From Croceicoccus pelagius (GTDB taxonomy: Bacteria > Pseudomonadota > Alphaproteobacteria > Sphingomonadales > Sphingomonadaceae), in NCBI RefSeq assembly GCF_001661915.1, contig NZ_LYWY01000039.1:124001-188000 (forward strand): 64,000 bases of DNA. The letters are read 5' to 3'. Each line of letters opens with the position of its first letter. The stretch's first letter is position 1. Shown here in pieces: positions 36,148-45,029 of this stretch. A model generated the notes under the pieces. The model was given only the letters and a program-made list of their open reading frames with translations. It ran no database searches and had not been told where the DNA came from. The translations under genes were made by a program, and so were the position numbers.

Positions 36148-36942
36148 ATGAACCCGATCGCGCTCGCATCGGGCGTATTGCCGGAATACGGCCCGGTCGA
36201 CCTGATCGAGGCGGCCGCTGCGGCTGGTTTCGACATGGCAGGGCTCTGGGTCGATCCGGCCGAGTGGGACGCTGCCCGCCATCGCGATACCAAGAGTGCG
36301 CTGGCGCAAACTGGGATGCCGGTGGTCGATGTCGAGGTGGTCTGGCTTCAGCCGGGCTGCTCGGTCGACGACCACTTGCGCATCCTCGACATCGGGATGG
36401 AACTGGGCGCGGCCAATGCGCTGTGCGTCAGTTCGGTGGACGATCCGGGCGAAACGTCTGAGTGGTTGGCCCGCCTGTGCCGTCACGTCGAGGGAAGCCC
36501 GCTTCGCGTGAACCTCGAATTCGGCATCTTCACGAAAGTTCCGGATGTCCTTTCGGCCAAGCGGATCGTCGAGCAGGCAGGTCATCCGGCGGCGGCGATT
36601 CTTGTCGATCCGATCCATGTCGACCGGTCCGATACCGATCCGGCTGACATCGCCGCGCTCGACCGACGATTCATTTCCTACGCGCAGTTCTGCGATGCGC
36701 GGGCGGAGCGTCCAGATCCTTCGAACTTCGATGCGATCATCGAGGACGCGGTGGACCTGCGCGAACACGAAGGCGCGGGCGCGATCGATCTCGATGCGAT
36801 CTGGCGCGCGCTGCCTGCGGACATTCCGCTTTCTATAGAACTGCGCTCGAAAGCGCTGCGCGATGCCCATCCCGACGATCCGATCGGGAGGGCGAAGGCC
36901 GTCGCCAAGGCGACGCGCAAATGGCTGGGAGACAGGACATGA
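36148..36942 (+). CDS. xylose-isomerase-like TIM-barrel protein
   Basis: The 264-residue product has the AP-endonuclease-2/sugar phosphate isomerase pattern: IEAAAAAGFDMAGLW near the start, VVDVEVVWLQPG, NLEFGIF and AILVDPIHVDRSDTDP. Metal-binding acids and His are placed as in that superfamily. The substrate is unknown, and a sugar is not implied by the neighbours. It starts one base after the Rieske C stop and overlaps the EthD gene as ATGA, so all three are made together. An isomerase or lyase acting on a Rieske product is possible. Confidence 0.8.
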   Translation: MNPIALASGVLPEYGPVDLIEAAAAAGFDMAGLWVDPAEWDAARHRDTKSALAQTGMPVVDVEVVWLQPGCSVDDHLRILDIGMELGAANALCVSSVDDPGETSEWLARLCRHVEGSPLRVNLEFGIFTKVPDVLSAKRIVEQAGHPAAAILVDPIHVDRSDTDPADIAALDRRFISYAQFCDARAERPDPSNFDAIIEDAVDLREHEGAGAIDLDAIWRALPADIPLSIELRSKALRDAHPDDPIGRAKAVAKATRKWLGDRT

Positions 36943-37301
36943 CGGTTACGCTTCTTTCGATCTTCCGCCGCCGTGAAGGCATGAGCCATGACGAGTTCGT
37001 GGAGTATTACGAGACCTTCCACGCCAGGATCGGTGAGAAGGTCTTGGCCGGATATACCTCTGCCTATCGCCGCCGCTTCACGACGCCTCTCGCGCACGAA
37101 GCGGGACCAAGTGATCCGGACGTAGTCATGGAGATCGAGTTTCCCGACGAGGAAACGATGCAGGCGTTCTTCGCCTCTATCGCAAATGACGCGGAAACCG
37201 CAGAGATGATCCGCGTCGACGAGGACAAGCTCTTCGATCGTGATTCGATGAAGGTCTACCGCATCGATGAGCGGGTTAGCGAGATGCCCCCCGTCGGGTG
37301 A
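36939..37301 (+). CDS. EthD-domain protein
   Basis: The 120-residue protein has the ferredoxin-like EthD fold: LLSIFRRREGMSHDEFVEYYETFHA, then VMEIEFPDEETMQAFFAS and DEDKLFDRDS. EthD proteins are small stand-alone partners found with P450 or polyketide genes. Some act as cyclases or decarboxylases of unknown mechanism. It overlaps the TIM-barrel gene by four bases and closes this operon, before a convergent hairpin. Confidence 0.82.
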   Translation: MTVTLLSIFRRREGMSHDEFVEYYETFHARIGEKVLAGYTSAYRRRFTTPLAHEAGPSDPDVVMEIEFPDEETMQAFFASIANDAETAEMIRVDEDKLFDRDSMKVYRIDERVSEMPPVG

Positions 37302-37316
37302 GGGCGGACGGTCCCG

Positions 37317-37348
37317 GCGGGCGGATCGGCGTTATGTGATCCGCCCGC
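37317..37348. terminator. hairpin between convergent operons
   Basis: Arms GCGGGCGGATC and GATCCGCCCGC enclose a 10-base loop, 16 bases after the EthD stop and 19 bases from the opposing gene end. The stem is strong but no T-run follows on either strand. It likely serves as a bidirectional transcript end. Confidence 0.55.
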
Positions 37349-37366
37349 AAGGGCCGTGTTGCCGGA

Positions 37367-37807
37367 TCAGTCCCGGCGTTCGTGGAAGATGCGGTATTCG
37401 CGGCGGGTAAAGACCCATTTGCCGTCGATCTTCGCCAGTTCGTCCTCATAATGACCGTTGGTGTGGACGGTCTCTCCCGTTTCGGGATGCTGGTAGATCT
37501 CGATCGTGAAGGTCGTGGCGATCGCTTTGTCCCCGTCGACCTCTATCCGGCCTGGATTGGCGAGATAGACCATCGGACGGGTCATGTCGTCGAGGCCATA
37601 GACCTCCATCGACCCGACCCATGCGTCGACAATCGCCTTTTTGCCCTCAAACCCGCCAAGGTCGGGGTATTCGGGCAGCGCCCAGTAGGCGTCGTCCGCC
37701 CAGGTTGCGGCCCAGACTTCGGCGTCCTTGGTCATGACGCCGTAGGCGTACGTCTCCATCACCTCGCGGATCGCGATGCGATCCTCGAGCGGTCCGGTAA
37801 ATGCCAT
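37367..37807 (-). CDS. NTF2/SnoaL-like protein, dehydratase/isomerase type
   Basis: The 146-residue protein starts MAFTGPLEDRIAIREVMETY, closely resembling the product of 22794. Both share W-x3-W-x-D-D-A-x-W and end with a segment like KIDGKWVFTRREYRIFH. GAGGAGGAT precedes the ATG at 37807, preferred over 37843. It is the last gene of a leftward unit with a Rieske oxygenase and an SDR. A hydroxysteroid dehydratase-like activity is a reasonable guess. Confidence 0.8.
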   Translation of the reverse strand: MAFTGPLEDRIAIREVMETYAYGVMTKDAEVWAATWADDAYWALPEYPDLGGFEGKKAIVDAWVGSMEVYGLDDMTRPMVYLANPGRIEVDGDKAIATTFTIEIYQHPETGETVHTNGHYEDELAKIDGKWVFTRREYRIFHERRD

Positions 37808-37820
37808 CGTCAGATCCTCC

Positions 37821-38510
37821 TCAAAGCGGGTGCAGCTCGCCATTCCATTTGAAGAAGCCGCCGCTGTCTTCCACGGTCAGGCGATCGGTGAGCGCCGTGA
37901 TGCCCGCGACGCTTTCTTCGGTGGTGATGTCGGCATCGGGCCCACCCATGTCGGTCTTCACCCAGCCGGGGTGCAGCGAGATGAGCGAGATACCACGCTC
38001 CTTCAGGTCGATCGCCATCGAACGCGTCAGGGCGACGAGTCCAGCCTTGGTCGCGACGTAGACGTAGAACCCGCCATAGGGCCAGGTCGATGCGGCAAGC
38101 TGGCTCGAGAAATTGATGACCTTCGAACCTTCGCCCATCCTGGGCAGAAACGCCTTGGTGATGGCGAACGGGGCCTTGAGCATCACGTCGATGGCAAGGT
38201 CCCATGCGTCCCAGTCGGTGTCGCCTTCCAGCTCTCCGCTGATGGGGCCGGTGACGCCCGCGACGTTGTAGAGCACGTCGACGCTGTCGCACGGAACCGC
38301 GTCTGCGGCTGCCGGGATGCCGGCGATGTCGGCCGCGTCCAGCATGTGCACGCTGACTGCGCCGTCCGATCCTTCGGCAAGCGCCGAGAGGTCTTCCGAC
38401 TTTGCCGTATCGCGCACGAGGGCAAAGACACGGTCGCCGCGTTCTGCGTGGGTGCGCGCCAGTTCGAGGCCGATGCCGCGACCGGCACCGGTGATGATTA
38501 CATTAGCCAT
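37821..38510 (-). CDS. SDR family oxidoreductase
   Basis: The 229-residue protein has TGAGRGIG (7-14), NVAG, S135/S136 and Y151-x3-K155 (YVATK). LVRD after the second strand suggests NADP use. It resembles the sniffer/CsgA-like branch with a short C-terminus (HPGWVKTDMGGPDADIT). It lies one base after Rieske D and 13 bases before an NTF2-like gene on the same strand. Confidence 0.87.
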   Translation of the reverse strand: MANVIITGAGRGIGLELARTHAERGDRVFALVRDTAKSEDLSALAEGSDGAVSVHMLDAADIAGIPAAADAVPCDSVDVLYNVAGVTGPISGELEGDTDWDAWDLAIDVMLKAPFAITKAFLPRMGEGSKVINFSSQLAASTWPYGGFYVYVATKAGLVALTRSMAIDLKERGISLISLHPGWVKTDMGGPDADITTEESVAGITALTDRLTVEDSGGFFKWNGELHPL

Positions 38511-38511
38511 A

Positions 38512-39858
38512 TCAGGGCCTTCTCCCTTCGATCCAATCGTTCAAAACTTCGTGGAAGAACCGGATGCGTGTCTCCTGATCAGAGAGATAGGCATCCGTGT
38601 AACCACGTGAATGCATACCGGCCTGCATGTTCTCGGCCAGTTCCATGTCCTGGTACACGATCTGTCCGGCCAGTTCCGGAATGCCGCGGCCGCCGTCGAA
38701 CACGCGGTGCTCGCACTCGGCCACTTCCTTGAGCGGCTTGCGCCCGGCCATGATCGATTCCACCTCGGTTTGCCCTTCGACGGGGAAGGCCATGCACCAC
38801 AGGTCGAAATAGCACTTTTCCGGATCGGTGGCGTGCGGTTCGGAGCGGAAGAAGACCAGGTTGTCCGGCAGGAAGCTGATCGTCACGTTCGGGAACATGA
38901 CCGTGTGCGGGCTGTCGGTGATCTCTTCGTCGTCCATCTTTTCGTAATGGACATAACCCTTCTCGCGCCACAGCTTCTGCTTGGCCGCCTTGAGGTCCTT
39001 CCAGCCCTGCATGGCGAACTCTTCGTAGCTTTCGTACTTCGCGGGATCGATGTCCCACTTGGCAAGCTCTGCTTCGAACATGGCATTGCCGCCGCCTTCG
39101 GGACGATCGGAGAGCGAGGGGCGCATGGGTTGAACCGTGCGGCCATGGCCCTTGGACCACATTTCATGGCGCGCGGAATCGACGTCCTGGTCGATCCATG
39201 GCGGAACCTGCGGGTGGGCGGTGCGGGTGTGATAGCTTTCCGAGAAGTTGTCGGTAACGAACTTCCAGTTGGCGTTGATCTCGATCCGGTACCACGCGAC
39301 GCGCACGGCGGTATCCATCGGGTAATTGCGATAAAGCGCAGGCATTGGCTCAAGGAAGTCGGCGAGCGATACCCCGTCCGGATCCATCGAATACCACACG
39401 AACCCGCCCCAGGTGTCGCAGCGCAGCTCGTTCAGGCCGATCTTGCCGCAGGGGTTGCCTTGGCTGAAATCGACATCGGCGTCCTGCGCGTGGATCAGCT
39501 TGCCGTCGAGGCCGTAGCGCCAGCCGTGATAGGGGCAGTGGAAAGCGTCGACCGAGCTGGAATCGTCGACCATGCGCATGCCGCGGTGGGCGCAGGAATT
39601 GTAGAAGGCACGCACCGATCCGTCTTCCTGGCGGACGGCGATCACCGATTCCTTCATGAAGTTGTGAACGAGGAAGTCGCCCGCTTCGGGGATGTCTGCG
39701 GTCCGTCCGGCGATGTGCCAGATCTTGGTCCACATGTGATCCCATTCCTTCTGCGCGAACTCGTCAGAGAAATAGCGGTCACCGGTAATCTTGTCGCCGC
39801 GCAGGTTCGAAGGGTCGCGCCCGTCCATAGGGGGCGGAACGGCAGTCTGCGTATTCAT
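38512..39858 (-). CDS. Rieske oxygenase alpha subunit D
   Basis: The 448-residue subunit has C89/H91 (CAHRG), C108/H111 (CPYHGW), H210 and H215, and bridging Glu207 (DNFSESYHTRTAHPQ). It groups with E and F by the GDKITGDRYFSDEFAQKEW start. The ATG at 39858 follows GGGAGAA and is preferred to 39894. It begins a leftward unit of oxygenase, SDR and NTF2-like protein. An adjacent inverted repeat may be its control site. Confidence 0.93.
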   Translation of the reverse strand: MNTQTAVPPPMDGRDPSNLRGDKITGDRYFSDEFAQKEWDHMWTKIWHIAGRTADIPEAGDFLVHNFMKESVIAVRQEDGSVRAFYNSCAHRGMRMVDDSSSVDAFHCPYHGWRYGLDGKLIHAQDADVDFSQGNPCGKIGLNELRCDTWGGFVWYSMDPDGVSLADFLEPMPALYRNYPMDTAVRVAWYRIEINANWKFVTDNFSESYHTRTAHPQVPPWIDQDVDSARHEMWSKGHGRTVQPMRPSLSDRPEGGGNAMFEAELAKWDIDPAKYESYEEFAMQGWKDLKAAKQKLWREKGYVHYEKMDDEEITDSPHTVMFPNVTISFLPDNLVFFRSEPHATDPEKCYFDLWCMAFPVEGQTEVESIMAGRKPLKEVAECEHRVFDGGRGIPELAGQIVYQDMELAENMQAGMHSRGYTDAYLSDQETRIRFFHEVLNDWIEGRRP

Positions 39859-39922
39859 CAGGCTTCTCCCAAATGAAGCTTGTCTTGCCGTCAAGGGTGC
39901 GCTCGTGCCGGGCGCCTCTCAA

Positions 39923-39938
39923 CTATTACATGCAATAG
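39923..39938. promoter_or_regulatory. inverted repeat in the Rieske D promoter region
   Basis: CTATTACATGCAATAG has perfect CTATT/AATAG arms and a near-palindromic centre. It lies 65 bases upstream of the Rieske D start and just beyond the tetR gene end, so it is a candidate operator. Confidence 0.4.
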
Positions 39939-39962
39939 AAAACAGGTCGATCGACCTGTTTT
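39939..39962 (-). terminator. terminator of the leftward tetR gene
   Basis: AAAACAGGTC-GATC-GACCTGTTTT is a perfect hairpin that overlaps the tetR stop codon and ends in T residues in the leftward direction. It separates tetR from Rieske D downstream. It could also serve as an operator because it is fully palindromic. Confidence 0.5.
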
Positions 39963-40668
39963 ATCGTTTTGCTGCCTCGGCTAATCGCATGACAATCCCG
40001 ATCAGTTCGTTCTGAATCATGCGAACGCGGTCTTCGCCGATGGTCGATCCGTTAATCAGCAGACCCAGTTGCACCGCCTGCGTGAAGTCGCTGGCCAGCC
40101 GCATCAGTTCAGGTGCGTTGCGCCATTGGGGGAAGGCGTGGTCCATCTCTTCCAGCCACACTTCGTCATAAAGCTTGGCGGCCGGGTCGAAGGCTTCGGC
40201 CAGTTCTGGGTCGTTGCGGGCGGCGACGGCCAGACGAAGGTAGGCTTCGAACTCACGGCTTTGTACCGAGTGCCAGTGCAATTCTACAGCGATTACATGG
40301 GGTTGCAGTTCTGCATCGGCATTATCGATGACTTTCAGGCGCGCTACGAAATCATCAAGAAAGTAGCGCATGCGACTGTAGAAGACATGCTCGATCATCC
40401 CGCGGACCAGCGCGATGCGGTTGGGGAAATGGTGATGCATCGCCCCGCGCGAGACCCCTGCGCGCCGGGCCACGTCGTTTGTGGAAAGCCCCGCGTATCC
40501 GCTCTCGACCAGACTGTCGACGGCGGCGTCGAGAATCGATTCCCGCGTCAGCGAGCTTTTGCGCTGCTGCCAGCGGTCGAAATCCTCCGGCCCCCCGTTC
40601 GGGCGGATCTTGCGAAGCGCCAAGTCTCTACGTGCAACTACCATCGGTCCAGCTACTCTTCCGGGCAT
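39961..40668 (-). CDS. TetR family transcriptional regulator
   Basis: The 235-residue protein has the TetR helix-turn-helix at about 41-88 (ILDAAVDSLVESGYAGLSTNDVARRAGVS, then GAMHHHFPNR) and a variable ligand domain. The N-terminus is about 30 residues longer than usual. An internal ATG at 40644 is an alternative start. It is divergent from the TonB receptor operon, with a 145-base shared region that carries a palindrome, so it probably represses that operon until a pathway ligand is bound. Confidence 0.88.
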   Translation of the reverse strand: MPGRVAGPMVVARRDLALRKIRPNGGPEDFDRWQQRKSSLTRESILDAAVDSLVESGYAGLSTNDVARRAGVSRGAMHHHFPNRIALVRGMIEHVFYSRMRYFLDDFVARLKVIDNADAELQPHVIAVELHWHSVQSREFEAYLRLAVAARNDPELAEAFDPAAKLYDEVWLEEMDHAFPQWRNAPELMRLASDFTQAVQLGLLINGSTIGEDRVRMIQNELIGIVMRLAEAAKR

Positions 40669-40726
40669 CCTGACGGCACCCTATCACTTCATTCAGTAGT
40701 ACATTTCGATCACTTCCGACACAAAA

Positions 40727-40744
40727 ACCGACAAGGTTGCCGGT
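40727..40744. promoter_or_regulatory. candidate TetR operator before the receptor operon
   Basis: ACCG-A-CAA-GG-TTG-C-CGGT forms arms ACCGnCAA and TTGnCGGT, broken only at one position per arm. It lies between tetR and the TonB receptor, 70 bases from the receptor start. The position and shape suit a TetR dimer. Confidence 0.5.
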
Positions 40745-40813
40745 TAACGGTGACTCGGGCCACAATTGCCCGCCCGCGAAAAGTAACCGGCGGGTATGAG
40801 GGAGGGAGAGGAT

Positions 40814-43102
40814 ATGACTAAGGTTCACAGGTATCTTGTAAGTGGTGCGATCGGTGCGCTGGCCATGTCGGCGGCCCCCGCCTTCGCACAGGACGATACG
40901 ACCGGGCAGCCCGCATCGGGCCTCAACGAAATCGTCGTCACCGCGCAGAAGACTGCCGAATCGATCCAGGACGTGCCGATTTCGATCACCGCTGTCGGGG
41001 GTGAACGCCTGTCCGACATGCAGGTGACGACGCTTCAGGCCCTTCAGGGCAGCGTCCCCAACGTACAGATCGACAACTTTGCCAATACGCCGAACAACGC
41101 GGTCTTCACGATCCGTGGCATCGGCGTGATCGAGCCGGACCCTTACGCCGGTAACACGGTGTCGATCGTGGTCGACGGCGTGCCGCAGTTCTTCTCGATG
41201 GGCGCACTGCTCGACACTTACGACGTCCAGCGCGTCGAAATCCTGCGCGGTCCGCAGGGCACTCTGTTCGGCGCCAACACGACGGGCGGCGTCGTCAACG
41301 TGGTCACCAACCAGCCCAAGGGCGAGTTTGGCGGCTACGTGAAGGCCGTTTACGGCAACTGGAACCGTTTCGACGTTTCCGGCGCGCTCGAAGTGCCGAT
41401 TGCCGAGGATGTGGCATCGTTCAAGATCGCGGGCATCCACACCGAGCGCGATGGCTGGGTCACGAACGTCTATGACGGTTCGGACATGGGTTCGAAGAAC
41501 GTCGACGCGATCCGTGGTCAGCTTTACCTGACCCCTTCGCCCGACCTGTCTATCACGCTTCAGGGCGAATATGTCGGCGCCCGCAACGGTGCTCCGATCG
41601 TCGTCAACGGCGGTCTGCCGGGCGAAGCTAACTACGTACCAGAGGGTTCGTTCTGGAACGGTGCGGAACTGCCCCAGTACGCAAGCCCCTGTGCGGTGGC
41701 GGGTTCGCCCTGCGTTGCGCCGGACAAGTTCTTCTCGGGCAACAACGAAGTGCCCGACACCTCGAACATCGATACCTACTTCGGCATCGCCACGATCGAA
41801 TTGGCCAACACGGCCATCGGCGACATCACGTCGATCACCGGGTACAAGGAATTCACGCAGTTCGAATATACCGACCAGGATGGCACGGCGAAGACGAACA
41901 ATTCCACCCGCCGCAGGACAAAGGGCTGGCAGCTGAGCGAAGAACTTCGCACCGCGTTCGAGAGCGGCATCATCTCGGGCGTCGCGGGCGTCTTCTTCAT
42001 GAAGACCAACTACAATCACTACCAGATGTATCACCTGGACTTCGCGCTTCCGGGCCTGATTCAGTATAACGAACAGGACCAGACGACCGAGAGCTACTCG
42101 GCCTTCTTGCAGACCTATGCGCAAGTCACCGACCGCCTGAAGCTGCAGGCCGGCATCCGCTTCACGCATGACAAGATCGACGCGCGTTCCACGCTCGACA
42201 CCGGCCTTGGCAGCGAGGCGCTGACCTCGCCGGACTGGGACAAGTTTGACGTGCTTTTCCCGGGCAGCCTCGACGTTGGCGGCAAGGAAAGCTGGGACAA
42301 TGTGGGTTGGAAGCTCGGTCTCGACTATGAACTTGGCGACGATGCACTGGCCTATGCCAGCTGGTCGCGCGGCTTCAAGTCGGGCGGTTTCACGGGCCGT
42401 ATCGGTGTCGCCGCCGACGGTGATACGCCCTACGATCCGGAAGAAGTCGATACGTTCGAAATCGGCCTGAAGGCTGACTTCTTCGATCGCACGATCCGTA
42501 CGAACTTCGCGGCGTTCTACACCAACTACCGCGACATGCAGCTGGCCCAGATCTACTTCGATCCGGACACCAACGTGCAGGGCAACCGCATCCTCAATGC
42601 CGCGAAGTCCGAGATCAAGGGCTTTGAGCTGGAAATGCAGGCCGTGCCGACCTACGGGCTCACGCTGCGCAGCGCATTGTCGTACCTCGATGCGAAGTAC
42701 AAGGATTTCGACTACTTCGATCCGGTGTCGACGACGGTCTTCGACCTGACGGGTTTCCGCCTGCAGAACGCGCCTGAATGGCAGGCGATGCTGGGCGTCA
42801 ACTACGACTACGAAATGAACAACGGTTCGCGGATCGTGGCCGACGTTTCGTGGATGTACACGTCGAAGAAGTACTACACCGCGATCGTGAACACGCCGCG
42901 TTCAACGGTGCAGCCGACCTACCTTGTCGATGCGCTGCTGACTTACCACGCACCGGACGGCCAGTGGTCCGCCGGTCTGTGGGGCAAGAACCTTCTCGAC
43001 AAGCGGTACATCTCCACCGTCTACGACTCGCCCGGCTACATGGGCATCGTGGGCTATGCGCCGCCGCGCCAGTACGGTGCGTCGCTGCAGTACAACTTCT
43101 GA
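40814..43102 (+). CDS. TonB-dependent outer-membrane receptor
   Basis: The 762-residue protein carries a signal peptide cleaved after AFA (about residue 25), then GLNEIVVTAQK, a plug domain (about 45-160, with LRGPQGTLFGANTTGGVVNVVT) and a 22-stranded barrel ending in YGASLQYNF with the terminal Phe. It takes up a substrate across the outer membrane using TonB energy. It heads an operon with P450, NTF2-like and Rieske genes, so the ligand is probably the compound the island degrades, rather than a siderophore. GGAGGGAGAGG precedes the ATG at 40814. Confidence 0.95.
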   Translation: MTKVHRYLVSGAIGALAMSAAPAFAQDDTTGQPASGLNEIVVTAQKTAESIQDVPISITAVGGERLSDMQVTTLQALQGSVPNVQIDNFANTPNNAVFTIRGIGVIEPDPYAGNTVSIVVDGVPQFFSMGALLDTYDVQRVEILRGPQGTLFGANTTGGVVNVVTNQPKGEFGGYVKAVYGNWNRFDVSGALEVPIAEDVASFKIAGIHTERDGWVTNVYDGSDMGSKNVDAIRGQLYLTPSPDLSITLQGEYVGARNGAPIVVNGGLPGEANYVPEGSFWNGAELPQYASPCAVAGSPCVAPDKFFSGNNEVPDTSNIDTYFGIATIELANTAIGDITSITGYKEFTQFEYTDQDGTAKTNNSTRRRTKGWQLSEELRTAFESGIISGVAGVFFMKTNYNHYQMYHLDFALPGLIQYNEQDQTTESYSAFLQTYAQVTDRLKLQAGIRFTHDKIDARSTLDTGLGSEALTSPDWDKFDVLFPGSLDVGGKESWDNVGWKLGLDYELGDDALAYASWSRGFKSGGFTGRIGVAADGDTPYDPEEVDTFEIGLKADFFDRTIRTNFAAFYTNYRDMQLAQIYFDPDTNVQGNRILNAAKSEIKGFELEMQAVPTYGLTLRSALSYLDAKYKDFDYFDPVSTTVFDLTGFRLQNAPEWQAMLGVNYDYEMNNGSRIVADVSWMYTSKKYYTAIVNTPRSTVQPTYLVDALLTYHAPDGQWSAGLWGKNLLDKRYISTVYDSPGYMGIVGYAPPRQYGASLQYNF

Positions 43103-43109
43103 TCCGGCG

Positions 43110-43143
43110 GGAGGCGGTGCCGCATTCTCGCGGCATCGCCTCC
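43110..43143 (+). terminator. long hairpin after the TonB receptor
   Basis: A 14-base stem (GGAGGCGGTGCCGC with GCGGCATCGCCTCC, one G-T pair) with a 6-base loop follows the receptor stop by eight bases. No T-run follows. It may be a partial terminator or an mRNA-stabilising 3' structure that lowers the expression of the downstream genes relative to the receptor. Confidence 0.5.
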
Positions 43144-43243
43144 GTCCGGCGCAATTTACGGGACGAAAGGGGGCTGACATGATCGACTGCGCACAAGCAT
43201 CGACCGCCTTTGAAGTTCGGCGCGCGAAAAGATCAGGAGAAGG

Positions 43244-44467
43244 ATGATGGCGACACTCGCCGAAATGGACATTCCCGCACATGTCGACCCCACCCGTGTG
43301 GTCGATATCGACGTTTACGCGCCCGAGGGACTTGCCGCCGACTATCACGCAGCATGGGCTCGCGTGCAGGCGGACAATCCCGAAATCGTCTGGACCCCTC
43401 GCAACGAAGGGCACTGGATCGCGTTGGGAGGCGAGGCGCTGGCCGAAGTGCAGTCGGACTGGGAACGCTTCAGTAGTCGCGTGATTGTTCTGCCGAAATC
43501 GATGGGGGAACATCACCAGCTTCTGCCCACCACGATCGATCCGCCCGAGCATCGCCCCTATCGCAAGCTTCTGAATGAGAACCTGACGCCTTCTGCCATT
43601 CGCGGGCTCAAGGAATCGATCCGCGAGGCATCGGTCCACCTGATCGAGAAAGTGCGAGAGCAGGGCCACTGCAATTTCACCGAAAGCTACGCTCAAGTCT
43701 TTCCGCTTCACATTTTTCTGAGGCTGCTCGGCGTGCCGCTTAGCGATGCCGACCATATCCGGCATCTTGCTCTTTGCATGACGAACCAGGGCATGGACCT
43801 GGATTTCGAACAGGCCCGCGAGCAGTTCTATGCCTATGCAGACCCGCTTGTGCGGGAACGCATGGCCAACCCGCGCGAAGACATGTTGAGCCGCCTCCTC
43901 ACCGCTGGTGTCGAGGAGGATGGCGTGCGCCGCGAAATCCGGCATGACGAGGCGCTTGCCCTTGTCGTTCAGGTGTTGATCGCCGGTGTCGACACGGTCG
44001 GAAATTTTCTCGGTTTCGCGATGCTGGCGCTTGCCCGCTCGCCTGAGCTGAAGGCCGAGATCCAGTCCTATCCGGGCGGCACTCTGGCTGCCACGAACGA
44101 ACTTTTCCGCAGGTTCGGGATCGTCGCTATCGCGCGCGAAGTCCGCCATGACATGGAATTTCGCGGTGTCGCGATGAAGGCGGGGGACATGGTTTCGATC
44201 CCCACGGTGGTTCACGGGATCGACCCGACGGTCAATGCGGACCCGCTCAAGATCGACTTGCAACGCAAGCGGCCCGTGCATTCCACGTTCGGAAGCGGCG
44301 CGCACATGTGCCCCGGTCAGGAACTGGCCCGTGCCGAAGCTGCGATCACGATCGAGGAATGGCTGAAGCGGATCCCCGATTTCCGCGTCGCACCGGACAG
44401 CGATCTTACCAACGAAACGGGCATCGTCGCGAGCGTGCGCCGCCTTTGCCTTGAATGGGACGTTTGA
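43244..44467 (+). CDS. cytochrome P450
   Basis: The 407-residue soluble bacterial P450 has the I-helix motif AGVDT (about 247-251), the ExxR (ELFRR) of helix K and the heme-binding loop FGSGAHMCPGQELARAE with Cys356. It hydroxylates a C-H bond, using an electron from a ferredoxin that is not encoded nearby. ATG at 43244 or 43247 is possible, with AGGAGAAGG upstream. The gene follows the receptor gene by 141 bases and its stop overlaps the next NTF2-like gene as TGATG. Confidence 0.94.
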   Translation: MMATLAEMDIPAHVDPTRVVDIDVYAPEGLAADYHAAWARVQADNPEIVWTPRNEGHWIALGGEALAEVQSDWERFSSRVIVLPKSMGEHHQLLPTTIDPPEHRPYRKLLNENLTPSAIRGLKESIREASVHLIEKVREQGHCNFTESYAQVFPLHIFLRLLGVPLSDADHIRHLALCMTNQGMDLDFEQAREQFYAYADPLVRERMANPREDMLSRLLTAGVEEDGVRREIRHDEALALVVQVLIAGVDTVGNFLGFAMLALARSPELKAEIQSYPGGTLAATNELFRRFGIVAIAREVRHDMEFRGVAMKAGDMVSIPTVVHGIDPTVNADPLKIDLQRKRPVHSTFGSGAHMCPGQELARAEAAITIEEWLKRIPDFRVAPDSDLTNETGIVASVRRLCLEWDV

Positions 44468-45003
44468 TGGCGACGACCGCATTCGACCTCGAAGCGGAAA
44501 TCCGCGACCTTGCCGCACGGCGCGACATTGCCGATGCGACGCACCGCTACATGCGCGGACTGGACCGGTTCGACCGCGACCTGCTGCTCAGCGCCTTTCA
44601 CGCCGACGCGCATATCGATTGCGGTTTGATGAAGGGCGATCCGGACGCCTTTGCAGACTTCGCGTTCGGCTTCCTCGGCGACATGAACGGCACGCACCAT
44701 ATGCTGGGTCAGATCCGCATCGAGATGACCGGTGCTGACAGCGCGCAGGGCGAGTGCTATTTTCAGGCATTCCACGATGTCAGCGACGAAGCGGGGCAGG
44801 CGCGCGACCTGTTCATTTCCGGGCGCTATATCGATGAGTATACATGCAGGAATGGCGAGTGGCGCATTGCGAAGCGCGCACTCATAACCGACTGGGTTAC
44901 CGACCATCCCGGCAGCCGCGCCTTCTTTACCGACAATCCCCAGGCGGGTCGCGGACACAGGTACGGCGCCGATTTCAGTCAGACGCGAAACTGGTCGGCT
45001 TAA
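44467..45003 (+). CDS. NTF2/SnoaL_4-like protein
   Basis: The 178-residue product has RRDIADATHRYMRGLDRFDRDLLLSAFHADAH, the pattern of SnoaL_4 proteins, with a longer C-terminus (ITDWVTDHPGSRAFF). It overlaps the P450 stop by one base and precedes Rieske E by 26 bases. It may isomerise or dehydrate a P450 product, or pair with the Rieske enzyme. Confidence 0.82.
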   Translation: MATTAFDLEAEIRDLAARRDIADATHRYMRGLDRFDRDLLLSAFHADAHIDCGLMKGDPDAFADFAFGFLGDMNGTHHMLGQIRIEMTGADSAQGECYFQAFHDVSDEAGQARDLFISGRYIDEYTCRNGEWRIAKRALITDWVTDHPGSRAFFTDNPQAGRGHRYGADFSQTRNWSA

Positions 45004-45029
45004 CACACACGCAAGAGAGGCATTTCACC

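Noticed and set aside
40814-43102. Siderophore receptor
   Set aside because: The operon carries oxygenases and no iron-uptake or siderophore genes. A catabolic substrate is the simpler ligand.
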